A DNA stretch of 34,683 nt from Methylacidiphilales bacterium (GTDB taxonomy: Bacteria > Verrucomicrobiota > Verrucomicrobiia > Methylacidiphilales > UBA1321): the NCBI GenBank assembly GCA_021272315.1, contig JAJSLI010000134.1:1-34683 (forward strand), in the 5' to 3' direction. The position numbers were made by a program, and so were the translations under genes. Below the pieces are notes generated by a model that worked only from the letters and a program-made list of their open reading frames with translations, did no database searches and had not been told where the DNA came from. Within the stretch, counting starts at the first letter, position 1; each line of letters begins with the position of its first letter. This document shows positions 8,951-15,988 of this stretch, one piece after another.

Positions 8951-9577
8951 GTGACTCTATACGATCTGATCGCCCCCGGCTACGACGTGCTTCTTCGGGC
9001 GTTTTATCGCCCGTTTCGCTTCCATGCCTTTGAGCATCTCCCGAAAAAGCCTGGCGCGTCCGCGCTCGATCTCGCCTGCGGTACCGGCCAGAATTTTCCG
9101 TTCCTGGCCCACCGCGTCGGCCTCCATGGTAAAATCATCGGACTCGACCTTTCCTCCGGCATGCTCCGCGGCGCCCGGCGCAGCCTCGCCCGCTGCAATA
9201 ACATTGAAGGCTTCCTGCTCCGCCACGACGCCAACACTATTTCCTCCGACATCCTGTACCGGCAAACGAATCTCCGCGCTGTCGACATCGTCGTCTGCAC
9301 TTTCGGGTTCAGCGCCATGCGCAGCTGGGAAATCGCTTTTCACCGCTCCTTCGACCTGCTCAAACCGGGCGGCATCTACCTCATCCTCGACGTCCACGCG
9401 AAAAAAAGAACGCTCCATGTCCGTGCCGTCGAAAAATTCACCCGCAGCGATTTTTCACGTGAAACTTGGCACTACCTCGAACGCTTATGCCCCGATTTCC
9501 ACATGGAATATATCGATCCCTCCACCTATCTCTTCGGCGGACGCGCCTTTGTGGCTTTCGGGACTAAAAACTCATGA
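8951..9577 (+). CDS. Class I SAM-dependent methyltransferase
   Basis: A 208-residue protein with the UbiE-like N-terminus MTLYDLIAPGYDVLLRAFY. Motif I is ALDLACGTGQNFPF (about residues 38-51), the acidic residue ending strand 2 is in IIGLDLSSGML, and a later strand reads LLKPGGIYLILDVH. These are the hallmarks of the Rossmann SAM-binding fold. The substrate cannot be read from the sequence; membrane lipids, quinones and small molecules are all possible. The start is GTG, chosen because the family begins directly with the YDLIAPGYD element and no ATG is suitably placed. It precedes the Cys-rich protein gene by about 60 bp, but a link to metal efflux is not implied. Confidence 0.8.
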   Translation: MTLYDLIAPGYDVLLRAFYRPFRFHAFEHLPKKPGASALDLACGTGQNFPFLAHRVGLHGKIIGLDLSSGMLRGARRSLARCNNIEGFLLRHDANTISSDILYRQTNLRAVDIVVCTFGFSAMRSWEIAFHRSFDLLKPGGIYLILDVHAKKRTLHVRAVEKFTRSDFSRETWHYLERLCPDFHMEYIDPSTYLFGGRAFVAFGTKNS

Positions 9578-9638
9578 ATGGAGCAGCCAGGATCAGGGGT
9601 TGCTTGCAGATCAGACAGTCGCGTGTTAGCATGCAGCC

Positions 9639-10007
9639 ATGTTGAAGAACGGATTGGCCGCATTGCTCATGGGCCTCTTCGTTTTTGGTTCTGTCTCGTC
9701 CTCGGCAGGGCAATCGTCCTGCGCTGTAACTCCGTCCTGTTGCTGTTGCTGCGGGGGCCATTGTCATTGCGATTGGCGGGTCAAGAACGGCTCTTGTGTG
9801 GCATGTATGCGGGAAAAGGCTGATTTTGCCGTCGTTACGGTTCAGCCCGCCGCCAAACCCCGGATCAGTGTGCCGCTCTACCTTCTGCCGGAAAACAAAC
9901 CGGTGGATATCCGTTCGCTTTTTGTCCGTACCATCCGGAGCCCGGGTCCTTCGCCGCCTGTTGGCGGCAGTTCACCCCAGGCTTTGTTACGTCTTTGGTT
10001 GATTTAG
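9639..10007 (+). CDS. Cys-rich exported small protein, putative metal binding
   Basis: A 122-residue protein with a signal peptide (MLKNGLAALLMGLFVFGSVSSSAGQ). Ten cysteines follow within about 29 residues (C28, C34-C38 consecutively, C42, C44, C53, C56), with two nearby histidines (GGHCHC). The C-terminal half is proline-rich and has no obvious domain. Five cysteines in a row plus a CHC motif strongly suggest soft-metal coordination, such as Cu(I) or Ag(I), but this is inferred from composition. The next two genes encode a metal-binding adaptor and a CusA-type pump, which fits a periplasmic or surface metal-scavenging role. Disulfide-bonded structure is the alternative. I do not recognise a named family. 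Confidence 0.65.
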   Translation: MLKNGLAALLMGLFVFGSVSSSAGQSSCAVTPSCCCCCGGHCHCDWRVKNGSCVACMREKADFAVVTVQPAAKPRISVPLYLLPENKPVDIRSLFVRTIRSPGPSPPVGGSSPQALLRLWLI

Positions 10008-10088
10008 CCCTCCGGCTTCCCGCTTAGGGTCCGCTCGCTTTTGCGTCGCGGATTTCGTCTATTCAACACCCCTTCGGAAAGTCGGCTT

Positions 10089-10667
10089 ATGTCTATTTTC
10101 AACCAATTTCAGTTACTCCTTCATCAGTCATCGCTCACGCGGCGCCAAGCGTTGCTTGGGTTGTCCCTCTTGGGCCTCGCCGCTTGTTCGCGTTCCGGTT
10201 CGACTCCGGCTGCGTCCTCACCCGGCATCGCTTATTACACCTGCTCGATGCACCCCTCCGTCCATTCGCCTGTGCCGGGCAAGTGCCCCATTTGCGGGAT
10301 GGACCTGATCCCCGTTACCTCGGGCCGCAACGGGACGAAAGACTCCGTTTACTTCTCGCCTGAGCAACTCCAGGCGCTTGATGTCGCCGTGGTCGTCGTC
10401 GAAAGAAAAACAATCAACGGCGTCGATAGCCTCGCCGTGCCAGCCGGCGCCGTCTTGCCCACCGGGAATTACAATTTCATCTTTGTCGATCTCGGTTCCG
10501 GGTACATCGCGCCGCGTGAAATCAAGATCGGGGTGCAATCGCAGGATGGCTACCAGGTTCTTTCCGGACTGCGGGAAGGAGACCGCGTTCTTTCCGGTGC
10601 CGTTTTTCTCATTGATGCCGAATGTCGCAACCAGGGCATTCTCACCACTTGGGGAGACAACACGTGA
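10089..10667 (+). CDS. Compact heavy-metal-binding lipoprotein, shortened CusB-like efflux adaptor
   Basis: A 192-residue protein. The N-terminus has a twin-arginine-like lipoprotein signal (LTRRQALLGLSLLGLAAC, lipid-attachment Cys33). A heavy-metal-binding domain follows (YYTCSMHPSVHSPVPGKCPICGMDLIPV, about residues 47-75), as found at the start of CusB-type adaptors. The rest matches only the membrane-proximal parts of an RND adaptor (VPAGAVLPTGNYNFIFVDLG, GYQVLSGLREGDRVLSGAVFLIDAE). The alpha-hairpin, lipoyl and most barrel segments of a normal ~400-residue adaptor are absent. ATG 10089 gives the proper signal peptide. The stop overlaps the pump's GTG start, indicating translational coupling. 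It could be a working mini-adaptor or metal chaperone, or the remnant of an internal deletion. Confidence 0.75.
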   Translation: MSIFNQFQLLLHQSSLTRRQALLGLSLLGLAACSRSGSTPAASSPGIAYYTCSMHPSVHSPVPGKCPICGMDLIPVTSGRNGTKDSVYFSPEQLQALDVAVVVVERKTINGVDSLAVPAGAVLPTGNYNFIFVDLGSGYIAPREIKIGVQSQDGYQVLSGLREGDRVLSGAVFLIDAECRNQGILTTWGDNT

Positions 10668-13600
10668 ACCGCCCTGCAACGACGGAACGATCCGGGTGGG
10701 TCGAGCGCGTCATCGAGTGGAGCGGACACAACGTGCTTATGATCGGTCTCCTCACTCTCCTGGGTGTTGGGGCCGCGGTCTACGCCCTTGCCTCGGTCCC
10801 GCTCGACGCTATTCCTGATCTGTCCGACGTCCAGGTCATCGTCAGCACGAATTGGGAAGGCCGCAGCCCCTCAATCATCGAGAATCAGATCACTTATCCC
10901 ATCACCACCCGCTTCATCGGAGCACCGCACGTCAAGGCCGTTCGCGGTCTTTCCATGCCGGGCAGGTCATTCGTCTACGTTATTTTTGATGATGGCACCG
11001 ATATCTACTGGGCGCGCGCGCGCGTTCTCGAGTCGCTCAACGGAGTGCAGTCAACGCTACCCGAAGGCGTTTTGCCTCAGCTCGGTCCCGATGCCACCGG
11101 CCTGGGCTGGGTCTTCCAGTACGCGCTCGTCGATCCCACCGGCAGGACCAACCTCACGCAACTGCGCACCCTGCAGGACTGGACCCTCAAGTACGCACTT
11201 AGCTCGGTCAAGGGCGTCGCGGAAGTCGCCAGCATCGGCGGCAACGTCAAGGAATACCAAGTCAACGTTGATCCGCGGCTGCTGGCTCGATTCGGTGTTA
11301 CCCTCGACGATATTGCCGATGCGGTCCGCAGAAGCAACACCGACGTAGGCGGACGCTCGATTGAAATTTCCGCCGCGGAGTATCACGTCCGCGGCCTCGG
11401 TTCCATCGCCTCCCTTGACGACATCCGCCGCATCGTCATCAAACCCGGCCCAGAGGGCAAAGCGGTCACCGTCGGGCAAATCGGCTCGGTCGAGTTTGGC
11501 GGCGCAGTGCGCGATGGCCTCGCCGAGTTCAATGGCAAGGGTGAAGCCGTCGGTGGCATTGTCGTCATGCGCTACGGTGAAAACGCGCTCAATGTCATCC
11601 GGGCGGTCAAAAGCAAAATCGACAGTCTCCGGCCCGCTCTCCCGCCCGGCGTCGAAATCGTCCCCGTCTATGACCGGTCCGGATTGATCGAGCGTTCTAT
11701 TGACACGCTCCGCGCAAAACTCCTCGAAGAAAGTGCCGTCGTGAGCTTGGTTTGCCTCATTTTTCTCTGGCATCTGCGCAGCAGTCTCGTCGTCATCGTC
11801 ATGCTTCCTGTCGCGGTGCTCCTCTCCTTCATCCCTTTTGCCTGGCTCCATCTCACCGCCAATATCATGTCGCTCGGCGGCATCGCCATCGCCATCGGTG
11901 CGATGGTCGACGCGGCCATCGTCATGGTTGAAAGCGCCCACAAGGAACTCGAACAGGACCGATTTCGCCTGGGCCGCGAACTCACCAGCGCCGAGCACGC
12001 TTCGGCCATTCTCCTTTCCGCCCGACGGATGGGGCGTCCTCTTTTTTTCTCCCTGTTGGTCATCACCGCTTCCTTCATCCCGGTCTTTACGCTCGCGGGT
12101 CCGGCGGGCCGGCTTTTTCAGCCGCTCGCCTTCACCAAGACTTTCGCCATGCTGGCAGCTGCGATTCTCTCCGTGACGCTTGTCCCCGCGCTCATGATCC
12201 TTCTCATCCGCGGCCGCATACAGACCGAGGCCCGCAACCCGCTCAATCGCCTCCTCGTCGCGGCTTACCTCCCGCTGGTCGAGGCCGTCGTGCGTTGGCG
12301 CTGGACCGTCCTCGCCGTCGCGCTTTTCCTCCTGCTTCTCACTCTCGTCCCGGTTTTGCGCCTGGGCAGCGAGTTCATGCCACCGCTTAACGAAGGCGAT
12401 TTCCTTTTCATGCCCACCTCACCGCACGGCCTGGCCGAGGATGAAGCTGCCCGCGTCCTGCACGAACAGAATGTCCGGCTCGCGCAGGTACCCGAATTTC
12501 TTACCGTCTTTGGCAAGGCTGGTTCCGCCGAGACCGCTACCGATCCGGCGCCGTTTTCCATGTTTGAAACCACGATCCAGGTTCGTCCCCCTGACGAGTG
12601 GCGGCCCGGCATGACCTGGGACAAGCTTCGCGACGAAATCCAAGCCCGCGGACAGACCCCCGGCATGGCCAATATTCTCTGGATGCCGATCCAGACCCGC
12701 ACCGAGATGCTTACCACCGGCTTTCGCTCCAATCTCGGGCTGCGTGTCTATGGCCGCAGCCTGCGCGACCTTTCCCAGACCGCTTCCGAAATCGCGCAGG
12801 CGCTTGGCGATCTGCCCGGCACTCGCAGCGTCATCGCCGAGGAACCCGAAGGCGGGCGTTACCTCGACATCGCCGCCGACCGCGTCGCCCTCGCCCGCCG
12901 CGGCCTGGATGTCGGTGACGTCAACGATTTTATCGAAACCGCCGTCGGCGGCGCCACCGTGACCACTGTCCTCGAATCGCGCGAACGCTACCCGCTCACC
13001 GTGCGCTTGCAGACCCCGTTTCGTGACAACATCCTCGCCATCCGCGATCTTGTCCTGCCCGATGCAGGTCGGGCGAAAACCCCGCCCGTTCGCCTTTCCG
13101 ACGTGACCGACATTCGTTTCGCCAGCGGTCCCTCTGAAATCAAAAGCGAAAACGGCCAGCTCGTTTCGTATGTTTCCGTTGACGCCACCACACCCGATAT
13201 CGGCGGTTATGTGGTCCGGGCCGAACAGCGCCTTCACGATCGCGTTCATGTTCCGGCTGGTGTGTACTGGGAATGGGCAGGTGAATTTCAACAGTTACGG
13301 GAAATGGAGCAGCGCCTCTGGGTCGTTGTGCCCTTCACGCTGCTTATCATCGTCCTTCTCCTCTTGATCAACACCCGTTCGTTGGCCCGCACGCTCTTCG
13401 TCCTGCTCATGGTTCCTTTTTCCCTCATCGGTGCGTTCTGGCTTCTCGATTTCTTCGGATACCAGTTCAGCGCTGCGGTCGCGGTCGGTCTTATCGCGCT
13501 GGCCGGCATCGACGCCGAAACCGGCGTCGTTATGCTCATCTATCTCGACCAGGCGTGCGACGATCGCGCCCGTCGAGGTGCGCTGAAATCTCTCCCTGAT

Positions 13601-13834
13601 CTTGTCGAGGCGGTCAAGGAAGGGGCGGCTCGCCGTATTCGCCCCAAGCTCATGACCATGGCCGCTATTCTCTTTGGGCTTTTACCCATTATGTGGAGCA
13701 ACGGCTCCGGTTCCGAAGTGATGAAACGCATTGCAACTCCCATGATCGGCGGCGTTATCACCTCTGCCGCATTGGGCCTCCTGCTCTATCCTGCGCTCTA
13801 TGTCCTCTGGCGTGGTCGCCGGTTGCCGCGCTAA
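10664..13834 (+). CDS. cusA: CusA-type Cu(I)/Ag(I) efflux RND transporter
   Basis: A 1056-residue inner-membrane proton-driven pump of the heavy-metal RND family, colinear with E. coli CusA (1047 residues). The three copper-binding periplasmic methionines of CusA (573, 623, 672) correspond to M583, M633 and M682, a constant offset of ten, in DFLFMPTSPHG, APFSMFETTI and RTEMLTTGF. The proton-relay residues are also present: Asp in IGAMVDAAIVM, Glu in LAGIDAETGVVML, Lys in RPKLMTMAA. Subfamily signatures include PLDAIPDLSDVQVIV and ELGPDATG-like QLGPDATGLGW. GTG 10664 is chosen over ATG 10622 because it overlaps the adaptor stop (GTGA) and follows a GGGGAG ribosome site. No outer-membrane channel gene is present. 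Confidence 0.93.
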   Translation: MNRPATTERSGWVERVIEWSGHNVLMIGLLTLLGVGAAVYALASVPLDAIPDLSDVQVIVSTNWEGRSPSIIENQITYPITTRFIGAPHVKAVRGLSMPGRSFVYVIFDDGTDIYWARARVLESLNGVQSTLPEGVLPQLGPDATGLGWVFQYALVDPTGRTNLTQLRTLQDWTLKYALSSVKGVAEVASIGGNVKEYQVNVDPRLLARFGVTLDDIADAVRRSNTDVGGRSIEISAAEYHVRGLGSIASLDDIRRIVIKPGPEGKAVTVGQIGSVEFGGAVRDGLAEFNGKGEAVGGIVVMRYGENALNVIRAVKSKIDSLRPALPPGVEIVPVYDRSGLIERSIDTLRAKLLEESAVVSLVCLIFLWHLRSSLVVIVMLPVAVLLSFIPFAWLHLTANIMSLGGIAIAIGAMVDAAIVMVESAHKELEQDRFRLGRELTSAEHASAILLSARRMGRPLFFSLLVITASFIPVFTLAGPAGRLFQPLAFTKTFAMLAAAILSVTLVPALMILLIRGRIQTEARNPLNRLLVAAYLPLVEAVVRWRWTVLAVALFLLLLTLVPVLRLGSEFMPPLNEGDFLFMPTSPHGLAEDEAARVLHEQNVRLAQVPEFLTVFGKAGSAETATDPAPFSMFETTIQVRPPDEWRPGMTWDKLRDEIQARGQTPGMANILWMPIQTRTEMLTTGFRSNLGLRVYGRSLRDLSQTASEIAQALGDLPGTRSVIAEEPEGGRYLDIAADRVALARRGLDVGDVNDFIETAVGGATVTTVLESRERYPLTVRLQTPFRDNILAIRDLVLPDAGRAKTPPVRLSDVTDIRFASGPSEIKSENGQLVSYVSVDATTPDIGGYVVRAEQRLHDRVHVPAGVYWEWAGEFQQLREMEQRLWVVVPFTLLIIVLLLLINTRSLARTLFVLLMVPFSLIGAFWLLDFFGYQFSAAVAVGLIALAGIDAETGVVMLIYLDQACDDRARRGALKSLPDLVEAVKEGAARRIRPKLMTMAAILFGLLPIMWSNGSGSEVMKRIATPMIGGVITSAALGLLLYPALYVLWRGRRLPR

Positions 13835-13848
13835 AGGATGCCTTCAAC

Positions 13849-14580
13849 CTATTTCACCGCTGCCCAGACGCGGTGCACATCGTCATGATCGTCGAGTTGC
13901 TGCAAAAATTCCCCCACCTCTGCGGTTTGCTCCGGTGTCAGGGTCGGGAAGTTCTTCGCGATGTGGCCCATTTCGCTCGTCACCACCGTCCAGCCGTTCT
14001 TGGAAAGCCACTCCGACACCGCGTGCACCGCCGTTCGATCCGTGATGAACCGCGCCCCGGCCGAGCCCTCGGGAATATCGTCGTTCTGCAGATGGGTTAA
14101 CGGTTCGACCTCGTTCGCGCCCGCCTCGATCGCCGCGGCCTCGAGATCGCTCCCCGCGTCGGGGTGATGCGCCTCGACCAGCCCGACGTGGTCGAAGAGA
14201 AATTTGTTGCTGCCCGCCGCGCCGAGCACTCCCTTCTTGAAGAGCATGCGGATTTCCGGCGCGGTCCGGTTTTTGTTGTCGGTCAGCACCTCCACGATCA
14301 CCGGCACCTTGTGCGGCGCGTAACCCTCGAAAGTGACATTCTCGAGAATCATCTTTTCGTCGCCGATCCCCGCGCCCTTCTTGATTGCGCGCTCGATGTT
14401 GTCGCGCGGCACGCTCTCCCGGCGCGCTTTCTCGCACGCCGCAAACAGCCGCGCGTTGGCCGATGGATCGGGCCCGCCGTGCTTGGCCGCCACCATGATT
14501 TCCTTCAGGTACTTGCCGGTGGCCTGCGATTTTCTGAGTGAATTAACCTCGCGTTTGGCGAGCAACCATTGTCTTCCCAT
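13849..14580 (-). CDS. YebC/PmpR (TACO1) family regulator
   Basis: A 243-residue protein with the three-domain YebC layout: N-terminal helical part (KYLKEIMVAAKHGGPDPSANARLFAACEKAR), then VPRDNIERAIKKGAG and FEGYAPHKVPVIVEVLTDNKNRTAPEIRMLFKKG, ending in a ferredoxin-like region. The family has been described as DNA-binding regulators and, more recently, as ribosome-associated translation factors. The start MGRQW resembles the YeeN-type subgroup (MGRKW), which often coexists with a canonical YebC, so I withhold the yebC symbol. It is convergent with cusA (14 bp between stops) and divergent from the GT4 gene. Confidence 0.9.
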   Translation of the reverse strand: MGRQWLLAKREVNSLRKSQATGKYLKEIMVAAKHGGPDPSANARLFAACEKARRESVPRDNIERAIKKGAGIGDEKMILENVTFEGYAPHKVPVIVEVLTDNKNRTAPEIRMLFKKGVLGAAGSNKFLFDHVGLVEAHHPDAGSDLEAAAIEAGANEVEPLTHLQNDDIPEGSAGARFITDRTAVHAVSEWLSKNGWTVVTSEMGHIAKNFPTLTPEQTAEVGEFLQQLDDHDDVHRVWAAVK

Positions 14581-14692
14581 GCGCCAGTTTAGGGCCGGTG
14601 ATTAAAGGAGCGCAAGCACTGCAAATTTTTTCCAACCTTTCTGCCGTCAAACTTGCCCATTTTCCGACAGTCGCTAAAATAAAACTTCTGTC

Positions 14693-15943
14693 ATGCACGT
14701 GTTGAAGATCGCCATGCTCTGCCGCTGGTATTGGGAAGAAAACCGCCGCACCGGCACGGAGGGCGGCGGCATGGCGCAGCAAGTGGCTGAGGCGGTCGCC
14801 GCACTCGGGCACGAAGTCGTCGTCCTCAGCCAAAGTCCTCTCGTCACTGGGCTCGAACAAACGCAGGTCGGCAAGCTTGAGACCTGGCTCACGCCGCGCG
14901 AAAAGCGGCGCGATTTCCTCACCGGCGTGCGCGACAAGCTCGCCAAGCAGATTTACCACCACCGCAAAGTCTATTCCGACGCGTACGACTTGCGCGATTT
15001 TCTCACCCGCCGCGGCCCCTTCGATGTCCTCTGGGCGCAGAGCGAGGAACCCGATGGGCTCGTCGCGGCCATAGCGGCGCAACGCGCACCCGTCCCGCCC
15101 ATCCTCACCCAGATTCATTCGCTCCGCTATAAATTCGTCGCCGGCGTCTCCGTCTTTACCGAAAGGCCGGCCCTCGGCCTCGCCTTTCGGCACGCCACCC
15201 GCATCATCGCCAATTCCGAACTTGTCGCGGGTAGTCTCACCCACTACGCCGGTCCCGATGGCGCCGGCATACCACTCCTGGGCAAGGTCCGCGTCGTCCA
15301 TCCCAACCTGCAGCATGAATTTCTCAACGCTGCCACGGAACGCGGATCTGCGCCAGAGCCGCAGCCCGCGTCCGGGCCGGGCCGCGTTCTCTTTTTCGGT
15401 GCGCTCAACGAAAAGAAGGGCGCGCTCGTTTTCATGGACGCGCTCCGGAAATGCCAGGCCGCGAAATCAGGCGCCGCCTTTGTGATCGTCGGCGGATTCA
15501 CCGAAAAAAATCCCCGCTTCACCCGCCGCTGGAACGAGAGCGTGAAGGCGGCGCAGGACCTGCTCGGTCCGGACCGGCTCGAGCTGCTGGGCAAGGTTCC
15601 GTCCTCCGAGGCCATTCGGCAGGTCCGCCGCGCCAGCCTCGTCGTGGTCCCTTCGCTCTTTGACGAGTTTTCCCGGACGCTGGTTGAAGCTCTCATCCTC
15701 GGGCGGCCGGTCATCGCCACGCGTTGTGTCGGCGCCTGGCCGATCATCGACACGTACCAATGCGGTCTCGTCGTGGAGCCTAACGATTCGACCGCCTTGG
15801 CCGCCGCCATCGACGAAGCCTCACGGCCCGGCGCTCCTTATGCCGCCAATGCCGGGCAGGCTTCCCACCGCCTGCTCCACGAATTTTCCCCTGAGGCCAC
15901 CGCGCTCCAGCTCGCCCGCCATCTTCACGAAATCGCCGATTGA
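14693..15943 (+). CDS. Glycosyltransferase family 4, GT-B fold
   Basis: A 416-residue protein. The N-terminal half has the acceptor-domain start (KIAMLCRWYWEENRRTGTEGGGMAQQVAEAV, with the glycine loop after the first strand). The C-terminal half has the donor-domain strand RVLFFGALNEKKGALVFMDAL and the family motif DEFSRTLVEALILGRPVIATRCVGAW, where the EX7E-type glutamates lie. Such retaining enzymes transfer sugars from nucleotide donors to cell-surface glycans; donor and acceptor cannot be deduced. It is followed 45 bp later by polA in the same direction. Sugar-related genes elsewhere in the window (rfbGH, epimerase, aminotransferase, GT9) make an envelope-polysaccharide role likely. Confidence 0.88.
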   Translation: MHVLKIAMLCRWYWEENRRTGTEGGGMAQQVAEAVAALGHEVVVLSQSPLVTGLEQTQVGKLETWLTPREKRRDFLTGVRDKLAKQIYHHRKVYSDAYDLRDFLTRRGPFDVLWAQSEEPDGLVAAIAAQRAPVPPILTQIHSLRYKFVAGVSVFTERPALGLAFRHATRIIANSELVAGSLTHYAGPDGAGIPLLGKVRVVHPNLQHEFLNAATERGSAPEPQPASGPGRVLFFGALNEKKGALVFMDALRKCQAAKSGAAFVIVGGFTEKNPRFTRRWNESVKAAQDLLGPDRLELLGKVPSSEAIRQVRRASLVVVPSLFDEFSRTLVEALILGRPVIATRCVGAWPIIDTYQCGLVVEPNDSTALAAAIDEASRPGAPYAANAGQASHRLLHEFSPEATALQLARHLHEIAD

Positions 15944-15988
15944 TTGGTTTTCGTCAGGCGATTTGTGCGATAATAACCCCGCAACTTT

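Noticed and set aside
10622..10663. ATG at 10622 as the cusA start
   Set aside because: It would overlap the adaptor by 46 bp and add a non-family N-terminus. GTG 10664 has a GGGGAG site and a GTGA overlap.
11057..11998. 313-codon minus-strand frame opposite cusA
   Set aside because: It is Asp/Gly-rich shadow sequence; the plus strand carries every CusA landmark.
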